In this document: one piece after another, positions 26,159 through 35,501 of the stretch | How the letters are laid out: each line of letters begins with the position of its first letter | Numbering within the stretch: position 1 is the first letter of the stretch | From: Bacteroidota bacterium | Lineage (GTDB): Bacteria; Bacteroidota; Bacteroidia; Chitinophagales; Chitinophagaceae | NCBI GenBank assembly: GCA_023386235.1 | Contig: JAEWKC010000009.1 | Location: forward strand, 1-64,000 | Direction of reading: 5' to 3' | Length of the DNA stretch: 64,000 bases | The notes under the pieces: model-generated | Seen by the model: the letters and a program-made list of their open reading frames with translations, nothing else | The model's database searches: none | What the model was told of the DNA's origin: nothing | Position numbers and translations under genes: made by a program

Positions 26159-27976
26159 ATGAGCAATACAGCCACACCGGTTTTACAAAGTGATTTATGG
26201 ACTGCCCAACATCCTGAAGCAGCCAATCATCATCCGCATGAAAATTTTATTACCAAATATATATTCAGTCAGGATCATAAAATGATTGCCAAGCAATACC
26301 TTATCACGGGTATTATCTGGGCTATATTAGGAGGGCTGATGTCTGTGCTGTTCCGGCTACAGCTGGGCTTTCCCGACTCTTCTTTTCCTATATTAGAAAC
26401 ATTGCTGGGTAAGTGGGCCAAGGGCGGAAGATTAACTCCCGACGCTTATTATGCCTTAACAACCATACATGGTACCGTATTGGTATTCTTTGTATTGACG
26501 GCCGGACTGAGCGGTACATTTGCCAACTTTCTTATTCCTTTGCAGATAGGGGCCAGGGATATGGCTTCACCATTTATGAACATGCTGAGCTATTGGTTGT
26601 TTTTTGTGGCCGGCATTATTATGCTTTCTTCTTTCTTTGTAGAAACAGGTCCATTTTCAGGAGGGTGGACGGCCTATCCGCCGTTAAGTGCGCTGGGGCA
26701 GGCATCCATTGGCTCGCGCGTGGGAATGGATCTTTGGATGATATCTCTCATACTTTTTGTGGTCTCGCAGCTTTTAGGCGGTCTTAACTATATTTCTACT
26801 GTTTTAAATATGCGTACCAAAGGTATGAGCATGAACAGAATGCCATTGACCATTTGGTCGCTATTTCTACAAGCTATACTGGGAGTACTTTCATTTCCGG
26901 TGTTGTTTGCAGGATTCATACTACTTATATTCGACAGGCATTTAGGTACAAGTTTTTACCTGTCTGATATTTTCATTAATGGAATGGCGCTTTCGCACGA
27001 GGGAGGTAATGCTATTTTGTACCAACACTTATTTTGGTTCTTAGGCCATCCTGAAGTGTATATTGTAGTATTGCCGGCTATGGGTCTGGTATCGGAGGTA
27101 ATGTCAGTAAACGCCCGAAAGCCTATTTTTGGTTATTCCGCTATGGTATTGTCCATGTTTGCAATTGTAATACTGGCATTTTTAGTGTGGGCGCATCACA
27201 TGTTTGTAACGGGACTGAATCCTTTCCTCGGTTCCATATTTGTATTATTGACACTGCTGATTGCGGTGCCGTCGGCAATTAAAGTATTCAACTGGCTTAC
27301 TACCCTCTGGAAAGGCAATATCCGCTTTACCACAGGTATGCTGTTTGCCATAGGATTTGTAAGCTTATTTATTTCCGGGGGTTTAACTGGTATTTACCTG
27401 GGTAACTCTGCCATTGATATTCATTTACACGATACTTATTTTGTTATTGCGCACTTTCACCTGGTAATGGGTGTGGCGGCGTTCTTCGGCATGTTTGCGG
27501 GCGTATATCATTGGTTTCCTAAAATGTATGGCCGCCACATGAACAAGACCATGGGTGATATTCATTTCTGGATAACGCTGGTAGGTGCTTACCTTATCTT
27601 CTGGCCAATGCACTATGAAGGTTTTGCAGGTATGCCCAGAAGATATTACGATTACAGCACCTGGGAAAGCTTTAAACAATTTGCAGAATTAAACAAGTTT
27701 ATTTCCATAGTTGTGTTCATTGTATTTGCGGCGCAATTCTTATTCTTATACAATTTCTTCTATTCTATTTTTAAAGGAAGAAGAGTAAGAAGCACCAATC
27801 CCTGGAAAGCCAATACACTGGAATGGACCACACCTATTAATCCCGGACATGGCAACTGGCCCGGAGAAATTCCTGAAGTGCATCGCTGGCCTTATGACTA
27901 TGGTAAAGGCGGCGTAGACCACATCATGCAGACAACACCGATAGGCGAAGACGAACCCGAATTAGATAAACATTAA
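26159..27976 (+). CDS. coxA: Cytochrome c oxidase subunit I
   Basis: Catalytic subunit of the terminal heme-copper oxidase, reducing O2 to water and pumping protons. 605 residues with twelve helices. Heme a ligands are His104 (TTIHGTV) and His434; heme a3 is bound by His432 (IAHFHLVMG). CuB ligands are His297 in GHPEVY, with cross-linked Tyr301, and His346-His347 in WAHHMF. The HPEVY motif marks an A-type oxidase. It lies 53 bases after coxB. Confidence 0.98.
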   Translation: MSNTATPVLQSDLWTAQHPEAANHHPHENFITKYIFSQDHKMIAKQYLITGIIWAILGGLMSVLFRLQLGFPDSSFPILETLLGKWAKGGRLTPDAYYALTTIHGTVLVFFVLTAGLSGTFANFLIPLQIGARDMASPFMNMLSYWLFFVAGIIMLSSFFVETGPFSGGWTAYPPLSALGQASIGSRVGMDLWMISLILFVVSQLLGGLNYISTVLNMRTKGMSMNRMPLTIWSLFLQAILGVLSFPVLFAGFILLIFDRHLGTSFYLSDIFINGMALSHEGGNAILYQHLFWFLGHPEVYIVVLPAMGLVSEVMSVNARKPIFGYSAMVLSMFAIVILAFLVWAHHMFVTGLNPFLGSIFVLLTLLIAVPSAIKVFNWLTTLWKGNIRFTTGMLFAIGFVSLFISGGLTGIYLGNSAIDIHLHDTYFVIAHFHLVMGVAAFFGMFAGVYHWFPKMYGRHMNKTMGDIHFWITLVGAYLIFWPMHYEGFAGMPRRYYDYSTWESFKQFAELNKFISIVVFIVFAAQFLFLYNFFYSIFKGRRVRSTNPWKANTLEWTTPINPGHGNWPGEIPEVHRWPYDYGKGGVDHIMQTTPIGEDEPELDKH

Positions 27977-28000
27977 AACAGTTTTTTAAGTAATAATAAT

Positions 28001-28942
28001 TTGAATAAAGGAACTTTAATATTGAAAACAGATCAGTCCGGCGGGCAAAGCATTCCGCTGTGGAAAGATTATATGGCTTTAAGTAAATTTACTTTGAGTT
28101 TTACGGTGGTTTTTTCTTGTGTAATTTGTTATTTACTATCGCCCAATGTTCATTTCAATATAAAAATGATCACGTTTCTTTTCATAGCAGGCATGTTGGT
28201 TACAGGCAGCGCCAACGCCATTAACCAGGCATTGGAAAAAGATACCGACGCGGTAATGAAAAGAACCAAAAACAGACCGGTGGCAAGTGGCAGGATGTCT
28301 AAAGAGCATGCTTTGGGATTTGCGCTGGTTGCTGGTGCAGCTGGTGTGGTAATGATGTGGTATTTCTTTAATTTTCAATCGGCTTTATTATCTTTAATAA
28401 GCTTATTCTTATACGCTTATATTTATACACCACTGAAAACGAAAAGCTCGGTGGCCGTGCTGGTAGGCGCCTTCCCGGGAGCTTTACCTTGTTTAATAGG
28501 CTGGGTGGCAGGCTTTAGTGAAGGGGGCGACAATAGCTGGACAGGCGGCCTGATCCTGTTTGCTATCCAGTTTCTCTGGCAGTTCCCACATTTCTGGGCT
28601 ATAGCCTGGGTTGCGCACAATGATTACAGCAAAGCAGGTTTTAAGCTGCTGCCTTCCGATAAAGGTCCCACAAAAAATACCGCTTTGCAAACAGTGTTAT
28701 ACTCTGTATTAATGATTCCGATAGGCATGCTGCCATTTATGCTGGGTGGTTTTGTGCACGGCATCAATACCACCGTTGGTTTTGCCAGCTTTATTATTGT
28801 ACTTATGTGCAACTTGTTTATGGTATTGCAGAGCATAAGATTGTATATAGAAATGGATGTAAAAGCCGCGCGAAGAGTCATGTTTAGCAGCTATATATAT
28901 TTGCCAATTGTATTGCTGACCTTATTAGTAGATAAAATTTAA
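28001..28942 (+). CDS. cyoE: Protoheme IX farnesyltransferase (heme O synthase)
   Basis: Adds a farnesyl group to heme B to make heme O for the oxidase. 313 residues, UbiA-type membrane prenyltransferase with about nine helices. The prenyl-binding motif is NAINQALEKDTDAVMKRTKNRP, with a second cluster HNDYSKAGFKLLP. The TTG at 28001 is used here because starting at the next ATG (28073) would remove the N-terminal cytoplasmic segment. It lies 24 bases after coxA, inside the oxidase operon. Confidence 0.95.
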   Translation: MNKGTLILKTDQSGGQSIPLWKDYMALSKFTLSFTVVFSCVICYLLSPNVHFNIKMITFLFIAGMLVTGSANAINQALEKDTDAVMKRTKNRPVASGRMSKEHALGFALVAGAAGVVMMWYFFNFQSALLSLISLFLYAYIYTPLKTKSSVAVLVGAFPGALPCLIGWVAGFSEGGDNSWTGGLILFAIQFLWQFPHFWAIAWVAHNDYSKAGFKLLPSDKGPTKNTALQTVLYSVLMIPIGMLPFMLGGFVHGINTTVGFASFIIVLMCNLFMVLQSIRLYIEMDVKAARRVMFSSYIYLPIVLLTLLVDKI

Positions 28943-28944
28943 AA

Positions 28945-29526
28945 ATGGAACAAACACTGTTGAACAAAGAAAAACAAGTAAAACCTAATAACCCGCAAAA
29001 ATTTTTGCTTTGGGTAGCTATAGCTTCTATAGTAATGTCTTTTGCAGGGCTTACCAGTGCTTATTTGGTAAAAAGAGCCAACAGCAACTGGCTGGAATTT
29101 TCTTTGCCGCGGGTTTTTTGGATATCAACAGTGGTAATAATAGCCAGCAGCATTGTGATGCATTTTGCCGTAAAGTCTTTTAAAAGCAGGAATATTAAAA
29201 ACTACAGGCTGCTTATATCCATAACGGGTATTTTGGGGTTGATATTCTGTGTGTTACAGTTCATGGGCTACAGTGATATGGCCGAAAGAAACATCCATAT
29301 ATTTGGTACGGGTAGCAATCCCGCGGCATCTTTTGTAGGAGTGATTTCGGGATTTCATATCCTGCACGTATTAGGCGGCATTATTGCGTTGGCAATTGTT
29401 GTAGCAAAATCATTTAACAGCAAAGTAAAAACATATAGCACTACATTGACGGAAAATGTAGCCACTTACTGGCATTTTGTAGATATATTATGGGTTTACC
29501 TTTTTATATTTTTTAATATCGCATAA
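28945..29526 (+). CDS. coxC: Heme-copper oxidase subunit III (short form)
   Basis: 193 residues with five membrane helices, matching the short subunit III of quinol/cytochrome c oxidases. The start QKFLLWVAIASIVMSFAGLTSAYLVKR is family-like, and the C-terminal segment GFHILHVLGGIIALAIVVAKSF precedes TYWHFVDILWVYLFIFF. It stabilises the oxidase core. It starts 2 bases after cyoE ends. A second subunit III-like gene follows at once. Confidence 0.93.
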   Translation: MEQTLLNKEKQVKPNNPQKFLLWVAIASIVMSFAGLTSAYLVKRANSNWLEFSLPRVFWISTVVIIASSIVMHFAVKSFKSRNIKNYRLLISITGILGLIFCVLQFMGYSDMAERNIHIFGTGSNPAASFVGVISGFHILHVLGGIIALAIVVAKSFNSKVKTYSTTLTENVATYWHFVDILWVYLFIFFNIA

Positions 29527-29553
29527 ATCTTTTTGAAAGCATAAATATTGAAT

Positions 29554-30225
29554 ATGTCTAATTCACTTACAACTAAGATACATACCTGGATGGGCGGCAG
29601 AAGCCCTTTTAATGTAGAATATGGTAAATTGATGATGTGGATGTTTCTGGTGAGCGATGCCTTTACTTTTGGAGCATTACTCATCACCTACGGAGCCACT
29701 CGTTTTGCAACCGAAGGATGGCCTGACCCTAACCACGTGTTTAATTCCTTTCCCGGGTTAGAAGGCAATTTTCCTTTGCTGTTTGTAAGTTTAATGACGT
29801 TTATACTTATCCTGAGTTCTGTAACAATGGTATTGGCAGTGCAGGCGGGGCAGCAAAACGATAAAAAGAACGTAGTAAAATACCTCATATATACTATTAT
29901 AGGAGGTTTGCTATTCTTAGGCTGTCAGGCTTGGGAGTGGGCGCACCTGTTTCATGTAGATGCCAGAATGGGCAATAATCCTTTTGCCAACTATGATGGA
30001 AGCTTATCTTCGGCCAACTTTACCAATTTCTTTTTTGGCATTACCGGCTTTCATGGCTTTCACGTATTTACCGGTGTGCTTATTAATATCATTATGCTTA
30101 TCATGACTTTAAATAATACTTTTGAAAGAAGAGGTCATTATTTAATGATAGAGAAAGCGGGACTATACTGGCACTTTGTAGACCTGGTATGGGTGTTTGT
30201 ATTTACTTTCTTTTACTTGGTATAA
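29554..30225 (+). CDS. coxC: Second cytochrome c oxidase subunit III-like protein
   Basis: 224 residues, another subunit III homolog with about five to six helices. Segments FGALLITYGATRF, GFHGFHVFTGVLINIIMLI and LYWHFVDLVWVFVFTFFYL correspond to those in the preceding gene. I chose the ATG at 29554; a TTG lies six bases upstream. The two tandem paralogs probably both belong to the same oxidase, a common arrangement in Bacteroidota. Confidence 0.93.
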   Translation: MSNSLTTKIHTWMGGRSPFNVEYGKLMMWMFLVSDAFTFGALLITYGATRFATEGWPDPNHVFNSFPGLEGNFPLLFVSLMTFILILSSVTMVLAVQAGQQNDKKNVVKYLIYTIIGGLLFLGCQAWEWAHLFHVDARMGNNPFANYDGSLSSANFTNFFFGITGFHGFHVFTGVLINIIMLIMTLNNTFERRGHYLMIEKAGLYWHFVDLVWVFVFTFFYLV

Positions 30226-30264
30226 TCAATAAAACAATAATAACTATTAAAAATATTTTTAATT

Positions 30265-30708
30265 ATGGCAAATCATGCAGATCCGGCAGCAGCAAGAAGA
30301 GAAGTGTGGAAAATTACTATCTACCTAAGCGTTCTTACGCTGGTAGAGTTGGCATTGGGCTTTATAATGTTTAAGATGGATTGGCCCGATGGCACATTCA
30401 TTAAAACGTTTACCAAAATAGTCATCATCGCGTTAATGCTTTGGAAAGCATTTTACATTATAGCTTATTTCATGCATCTGAAATTTGAAAATATGGCTAT
30501 GATCAAAACCATCGCTATTCCCTGCCTTCTTTTTATATGGTTCATCATCGCGTTTATCTGGGATGGTAATTCCTTTAAAAATTTAAGAGCCAGGTATACA
30601 CCTTATCACGTAGAGCATTTTAGCCAGCCAATGCAAGCGAAGCCTCATACACCGGCTGCTCCTTTGCAAGAAAGTAAAAATCTGTCGGGAGAAGATACGC
30701 AGCATTAA
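30265..30708 (+). CDS. coxD: Cytochrome c oxidase subunit IV
   Basis: 147 residues with three membrane helices (about 14-35, 51-70, 80-100), matching the prokaryotic cytochrome c oxidase subunit IV family. The segment WKAFYIIAYFMHLKFENMAMIK is typical. The C-terminal cytoplasmic tail is hydrophilic and Pro/Ala/His-rich. It ends the oxidase operon; a strong terminator follows 22 bases later. Confidence 0.93.
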   Translation: MANHADPAAARREVWKITIYLSVLTLVELALGFIMFKMDWPDGTFIKTFTKIVIIALMLWKAFYIIAYFMHLKFENMAMIKTIAIPCLLFIWFIIAFIWDGNSFKNLRARYTPYHVEHFSQPMQAKPHTPAAPLQESKNLSGEDTQH

Positions 30709-30729
30709 AATCTATTTTTTAAATTTAAT

Positions 30730-30774
30730 AAGCAGGCTGCGTTTCTAACAAAAGCAGCCTGCTTTTATTTTTTG
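30730..30774 (+). terminator. Terminator of the cytochrome oxidase operon
   Basis: AAGCAGGCTGC (30730-30740) pairs perfectly with GCAGCCTGCTT (30754-30764) around a 13-base loop, followed by TTATTTTTT. Confidence 0.9.
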
Positions 30775-30817
30775 TATTGTTATATATTTTTCTTTAATTT
30801 TATACAAAATTACTTCT

Positions 30818-31246
30818 ATGATTACCGCACAGCAAATACTCAACAAAAAAGGAAACAAAAATTACTCAATAGATGTAGATGCTACCGTTATTGACGCTCT
30901 TAAAATTATGGCCGATAAAAACATAGGAGCGTTGCTGGTGACCGAAAAAGACGTTTTCAAAGGAATTTTTACAGAGCGTGATTATTCCAGAAAAATTGCA
31001 CTGGAAGGCAAAAGCTCTTCCGACACAAAAGTAGGCGACGTATTATCTACCCATCATCCTAAAATAGACCCCAAGGCAATTGTGGAAGAGTGTATGCTTT
31101 TAATGAGCGATAATAATGTACGCTATTTACCCGTATTTGAAAATGGCAATCTGGTAGGCATCATTTCCATCAGCGATGTGGTAAACACTATCATAGATTA
31201 TCAGAAAGAGACAATTTCTCACTTAAAGAATTATATGGGATTGTAA
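30818..31246 (+). CDS. Protein with two CBS domains
   Basis: 142 residues made almost entirely of a CBS pair (Bateman module), residues about 7-65 and 75-135. Typical segments are DATVIDALKIMADKNIGALLV, GIFTERDYSRKI, VEECMLLMSDNNVRYLPV and LVGIISISDVVN. Such stand-alone modules bind adenine nucleotides and regulate partners; the partner is unknown here. It is monocistronic between two terminators. Confidence 0.94.
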   Translation: MITAQQILNKKGNKNYSIDVDATVIDALKIMADKNIGALLVTEKDVFKGIFTERDYSRKIALEGKSSSDTKVGDVLSTHHPKIDPKAIVEECMLLMSDNNVRYLPVFENGNLVGIISISDVVNTIIDYQKETISHLKNYMGL

Positions 31247-31269
31247 AAGGTAACTGCTTATTTTTTGAG

Positions 31270-31298
31270 CCTGAATGAATTTTTCATTCAGGTTTTTT
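31270..31298 (+). terminator. Terminator after the CBS-domain gene
   Basis: CCTGAATGAA (31270-31279) pairs perfectly with TTCATTCAGG (31283-31292) around a 3-base loop, followed by six T bases. Confidence 0.9.
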
Positions 31299-31579
31299 AT
31301 TGAAAAACATTACTGTTTCTGAGTATTGATGCGCTTTTTATTTCCAGCTACTTATGTTGATGATTCATGTAAATGTCATTAGCCAAGTACTTAATTCATT
31401 CTTATCAACACGAATTTTTTACTGTATTTTTATTGCGTCACCTTTAGCGATGTGCTCACTTTTCCATAAAAATAAATTATCTTTCCTTCTTAAAACAAAG
31501 GAAACTTTTGGCGTTTCTCTGCTTTGCTGTAATATTGCAAAAAATTTTCAGCTAAAAAAAGACCCAGGAGCAAACATAT
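31299..31579. other. AT-rich intergenic region before topA
   Basis: Apart from the terminator at its left edge, the 333 bases between the CBS gene and topA show no credible gene. A short open frame on the plus strand (31354-31623) overlaps the topA start and has no protein-like pattern. AGGAG lies 9 bases before the topA ATG and is one of the few Shine-Dalgarno sequences in this window. No clear TAnnTTTG box was found. Confidence 0.5.
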
Positions 31580-34171
31580 ATGGCAAAAAATTTATTAATA
31601 GTAGAGTCGCCCGCGAAAGCTAAAACTATAGAAAAAATACTCGGAAAAGATTTTGAAGTGGTAAGTAGTTTTGGACATATACGCGATTTGGCAAAAGGCG
31701 ATAATGGGGTGGATATTGACAATGGATTTTTGCCCAATTATATTATTTCGGAAGATAAGCATAAGGTAGTAAGCAACTTAAGATCAAAAGCCAGGAAGGC
31801 AGATGAGGTGTGGCTGGCTTCGGATGAAGACCGTGAAGGAGAAAGCATCAGCTGGCATCTGGCAGAGGTTTTAGGCCTGGATCCTGCCACTACCAAAAGA
31901 ATTGTTTTTCATGAAATAACCAAGCCCGCTATTCAAAAAGCTGTTGAAAATCCACGAACAATTGATATGAATCTGGTAGATGCGCAGCAGGCGCGCCGCG
32001 TGCTTGACCGTATTGTGGGTTTTGAACTTAGTCCGGTGTTGTGGAGAAAAGTGGGCATGCAGCGCAGCCTTAGTGCAGGACGTGTGCAAAGTGTAGCAGT
32101 AAGATTGATTGTAGAAAGAGAAAGAGAGATCAATGCCTTTACTCCTGAAAGTTCTTTTAAAATAGAAGGACATTTTCATGGTGTAAATATCAACGATAAA
32201 AAAATATCTTTTAAAGCCGAAAGCGGCAAAAAAATAAAAGACGAAAAAGGCGCTTTAACTTTTCTGGAATCATGCAAAGAAGCCCAGTACAAGGTGATAA
32301 ATATTGATGTAAAACCTGCCAAACGCTCACCGGCAGCGCCTTTTACTACTTCTACGCTGCAGCAGGAAGCTTCCAGAAAGTTAGGCTACGGCGTGGCCCG
32401 TACCATGCTGCTGGCGCAAAAACTGTACGAAAACGGTTACATTACATACATGCGTACAGACAGCGTGAACCTAAGCGGAACTGCCTTGGCCGACATTAAG
32501 CGTGAAGTAGTAGATTCCTATGGAGCCGAATATCACCAGGTAAGAAATTATAAAAGCAAATCGGCTGGCGCGCAGGAAGCCCACGAAGCCATCAGGCCTA
32601 CCTATATGTCGCGGCACACGATTGAAGAAAGTGATACCCGGCGCCTGTACGAGCTGATTTGGAAAAGAACCATAGCATCGCAAATGAGCGAGGCGGAGTT
32701 TGAGAAAACCACGGCTCAAATACAAATATCTACCAACGAAGAACAGTTGACGGCCAGTGGCGAGGTTTTAAAGTTTGACGGGTTTCTAAAAGTATACCTC
32801 GAAGGAAAAGACGATGATGAAGATGATGAAAACAGTAATGCCTTGCCTCCGCTACACGAAGGCGAAATATTGCAGATGGAAAAGCTGGTGGCTACAGAAA
32901 AATTTACCAAACCCGCGCCGCGCTACACCGAGGCTTCACTGGTAAAAAAGCTGGAAGAATTAGGCATTGGCAGACCTTCTACATACGCGCCCACCATCTC
33001 TACCATTATCAAAAGAAACTATGTAGAGAAAAGAGATAAAGACGGCAATGAGAGAACCGTAAGATTCTTAAAACTTACGCCAAAAAACACAATAGAGGCA
33101 AAAACAGAAAAAGAAATTTTCGGAAGAGAAAAATCAAAACTTTTCCCGACAGATCTGGGCATAGTGGTAACCGACTTCCTGATAGAGCATTTTGAAAGAG
33201 TAATGGATTATGGCTTTACCGCACGGGTAGAAGAAGACTTTGATGATATAGCAGAAGGCGCTATGGTGTGGAACGATATGTTGAAAGATTTCTACAAGCC
33301 CTTTCACCAGCAGGTAGAAGACACACTGGAAAATGCAGAGCGCGCTAAAGGAGAAAGAGAGCTTGGAGTAGAAGAAACCAGTGGCAAAAAAGTAATAGCC
33401 CGCATGGGTCGCTATGGGCCCATGGTGCAAATAGGCGAAACTGAAGAAAATGGCGATAAGCCTCGCTTTGCATCGTTAAGAAAAGACCAGAGCATTGAAA
33501 CCATCACGTTTGAAGAGGCTATGAATTTATTCAAACTGCCTTTGGAGCTGGGTACCTACAAAGGAGAAGAAGTTTCTGTAGCCATTGGCAGATTTGGGCC
33601 TTATGTAAAATGGGGTGAAACGTTTATTTCTATACCGCGCGCCACAGACCCGCTTACCGTAAACATGGAGCAGGCCGTTGAATATATTGAAGAGAAAATA
33701 AAAGCGGATGCGCCTATAGGTTATTATCAGGACAAGCCGGTAACAAAAGGTAAAGGCCGATTCGGACCATTTATAAAATGGGAAGATTTATTTGTAAACG
33801 TACCAAAGGCTTATGACTTTGATAATCTTTCTAACAACGATATTGATGAACTGATAAGTAAAAAGATAGAGAAAGAAGCCAACAGGTATATTCAACAGTG
33901 GGAGAAAGAAAAAATAGCGATTGAAAATGGCCGCTGGGGGCCGTTCATCCGTTTCGGGAAGCAAATGCTGAAATTAGGTAAAAACGCTTCGGGAGAAAAA
34001 TATACCGAAGATGAATTAAGAACCTTATCATTGGAAGAAGTAAAAGCAATTATTGAACAACAGATGCCGGACGCTTTTACCGCCAAACCTAAAAAAGCAG
34101 CCACAAAAAAAGCCGCGCCTAAAAAAGCCAAAGCTGCCAGGCCTAAGAAAGCAGCAGCTAAAAAGAAGTAA
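31580..34171 (+). CDS. topA: DNA topoisomerase I
   Basis: Relaxes negative supercoils by cutting one DNA strand. 863 residues. The Toprim domain at the N-terminus has LLIVESPAKAKTIEKILG and the acidic triad SDEDREGE. The catalytic Tyr290 lies in ITYMRTDSVNLS. The C-terminal region lacks zinc-finger cysteines and instead has four glycine/aromatic repeats (GRYGPMVQIG, GRFGPYVKWG, GRFGPFIKWE, GRWGPFIRFG). The last 30 residues are a Lys/Ala/Pro-rich basic tail, histone H1-like. A bidirectional terminator follows. Confidence 0.98.
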   Translation: MAKNLLIVESPAKAKTIEKILGKDFEVVSSFGHIRDLAKGDNGVDIDNGFLPNYIISEDKHKVVSNLRSKARKADEVWLASDEDREGESISWHLAEVLGLDPATTKRIVFHEITKPAIQKAVENPRTIDMNLVDAQQARRVLDRIVGFELSPVLWRKVGMQRSLSAGRVQSVAVRLIVEREREINAFTPESSFKIEGHFHGVNINDKKISFKAESGKKIKDEKGALTFLESCKEAQYKVINIDVKPAKRSPAAPFTTSTLQQEASRKLGYGVARTMLLAQKLYENGYITYMRTDSVNLSGTALADIKREVVDSYGAEYHQVRNYKSKSAGAQEAHEAIRPTYMSRHTIEESDTRRLYELIWKRTIASQMSEAEFEKTTAQIQISTNEEQLTASGEVLKFDGFLKVYLEGKDDDEDDENSNALPPLHEGEILQMEKLVATEKFTKPAPRYTEASLVKKLEELGIGRPSTYAPTISTIIKRNYVEKRDKDGNERTVRFLKLTPKNTIEAKTEKEIFGREKSKLFPTDLGIVVTDFLIEHFERVMDYGFTARVEEDFDDIAEGAMVWNDMLKDFYKPFHQQVEDTLENAERAKGERELGVEETSGKKVIARMGRYGPMVQIGETEENGDKPRFASLRKDQSIETITFEEAMNLFKLPLELGTYKGEEVSVAIGRFGPYVKWGETFISIPRATDPLTVNMEQAVEYIEEKIKADAPIGYYQDKPVTKGKGRFGPFIKWEDLFVNVPKAYDFDNLSNNDIDELISKKIEKEANRYIQQWEKEKIAIENGRWGPFIRFGKQMLKLGKNASGEKYTEDELRTLSLEEVKAIIEQQMPDAFTAKPKKAATKKAAPKKAKAARPKKAAAKKK

Positions 34172-34174
34172 TAT

Positions 34175-34209
34175 ACAAAAGCCGCAAATTTATATTCTGC
34201 GGCTTTTGT
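34175..34209. terminator. Bidirectional terminator between topA and the CCC-motif protein gene
   Basis: ACAAAAGCCGCA (34175-34186) pairs perfectly with TGCGGCTTTTGT (34198-34209) around an 11-base loop. A/T-rich arms serve both convergent genes. Confidence 0.82.
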
Positions 34210-34242
34210 AGTTATTAATAAACCCTAGATTGATTCCCAAAA

Positions 34243-34653
34243 TTACATTCTTTTATTAAAGATTTCTTGTAACTCCTCAGGATTGGTCAAAGCCGAAATA
34301 CCATACATAGAAATAACGATGATGTAAGATATTATGGCCACTATGCCTATTACCAGCGCAATAATGGCGCATGTTCTGCCCGTATTAATATTGCTCATGC
34401 TCTTTGCGGTATAAGCCGAAGGATTGGCATAATAAATTTCTTTGGCTTTTTTAGCCATCACCAGCGTTATCACCGCTAATATGAGCCCGACTATACCATA
34501 GCAGCAGCAGGCCGTAACAATAGAAACTATTCCTAAGGTCATTACCGTAGAAGCATTGGGTACGGCTATTTCACCCATGGGCGAATAGTTTTGCTGGTTG
34601 AACTGTTGCTGATATTGATTTTGCTGTTCGGGAGTAGGATTTTCTGAATACAT
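34243..34653 (-). CDS. Small CCC-motif (DUF4190-like) membrane protein
   Basis: 136 residues. A Gln/Asn/Pro/Tyr-rich N-terminus (about 1-35) is followed by two hydrophobic regions: VMTLGIVSIVTACCCYGIVGLILAV-type residues around 38-65 with three consecutive cysteines, and IIALVIGIVAIISYIIVI near 95-115. This layout is common in Bacteroidota small membrane proteins annotated as CCC-motif or DUF4190 proteins. The function is unknown. It lies 16 bases downstream of a DUF2752 gene and probably shares its transcript. Confidence 0.85.
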   Translation of the reverse strand: MYSENPTPEQQNQYQQQFNQQNYSPMGEIAVPNASTVMTLGIVSIVTACCCYGIVGLILAVITLVMAKKAKEIYYANPSAYTAKSMSNINTGRTCAIIALVIGIVAIISYIIVISMYGISALTNPEELQEIFNKRM

Positions 34654-34669
34654 AGTTTAGTGTTTTTAT

Positions 34670-34987
34670 TTAATTATTATAAAATAGTAAAGGCAGCATT
34701 TTATTGAAAAAATGAATACTGATGATTAAGGCATTCACAATAAACATAATTAATAAAGCTTTAGCGCCTTTTTCAAATTTAAAAAGCAGGTGCAAAGCCA
34801 AAAAGCCGAACATAATTATTAATGGAATCATGGCCGGGTAAAAATGTATAGAAGCGTTGATGTTTCCTTCCAGCAAAGCATGTATACTGCGCTGCATGCC
34901 GCAGCCAAGACAATCAAGACCGGTTGTTTCTTTAAAAGTACAAGTGGCATACTGCGACTCGAAAAACGCGGAGAGTTTATTTGCCAT
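34670..34987 (-). CDS. DUF2752 membrane protein
   Basis: About 105 residues. The hallmark is the DCLGCGMQRSIHALLEGN segment near residue 25, followed by two membrane helices (AMIPLIIMFGFLALHLLF and KALLIMFIVNALIISIHFF). The ATG at 34987 is preferred over a TTG nine bases upstream. The family is widespread and of unknown function; its CxGC motif could bind a metal or form a disulfide. A second DUF2752 gene is divergent from it, about 120 bases away. Confidence 0.88.
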   Translation of the reverse strand: MANKLSAFFESQYATCTFKETTGLDCLGCGMQRSIHALLEGNINASIHFYPAMIPLIIMFGFLALHLLFKFEKGAKALLIMFIVNALIISIHFFNKMLPLLFYNN

Positions 34988-35106
34988 AGGGAACAAGTTT
35001 GCAAAACAAATATAGGAAAAACTTGCATCTCTTAAAATAAATTTGAAGATGTTATAAATTTAATAATACAGTGCCTATTTTTGAAAAAAGAAACAGGTAC
35101 GTTTTT

Positions 35107-35499
35107 ATGCGGCTGATTTCCATACATATCAATGCTTTTTTAAAAATAATTTTGATATTGCTTGTAATATCGGGTTCGTTATGGTTATATTATACCTATA
35201 ATCCATCGGATGGTTTTTTTCCCCGATGTCCTACGAATCAATATTTGGGTTTTCTTTGTCCGGGTTGTGGGTCTCAGCGTGCTGTGCATCAGCTGCTGCA
35301 TGCCAATGTTGGCGAGGCCTTTAAGGCTAACCCGCTTTTGATAACATCTTTGCCTTACGTGCTGCTGGCGCTGATTTTTGAAAACAAAGCAATCAGAAAA
35401 AAATATTCTTCCATAAGGAAAGTTTTCTTCGGAAGAAGTGCTATTATTGTAATACTTATAATAATTATTCTTTTTACCATTTTCAGAAATATACATTAA
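35107..35499 (+). CDS. Second DUF2752 membrane protein
   Basis: About 130 residues from the ATG at 35107; a GTG at 35071 in the same frame is an alternative start. One N-terminal helix (INAFLKIILILLVISGSLWLYY) precedes the DUF2752 signature FLCPGCGSQRAVHQLLHANVGEAFK, then two more helices. It overlaps nothing and ends 2 bases before a GH43 lipoprotein gene. It is paralogous to the divergent gene on its left. Confidence 0.85.
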   Translation: MRLISIHINAFLKIILILLVISGSLWLYYTYNPSDGFFPRCPTNQYLGFLCPGCGSQRAVHQLLHANVGEAFKANPLLITSLPYVLLALIFENKAIRKKYSSIRKVFFGRSAIIVILIIIILFTIFRNIH

Positions 35500-35501
35500 T
35501 C

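Noticed and set aside
26413..26787. Plus-strand open frame of 124 codons inside coxA
   Set aside because: It is a shadow of coxA in another frame, with no plausible start or composition.
31354..31623. Plus-strand open frame of 89 codons before topA
   Set aside because: It overlaps the topA start out of frame and shows no conserved pattern; the gap before topA is AT-rich non-coding sequence.
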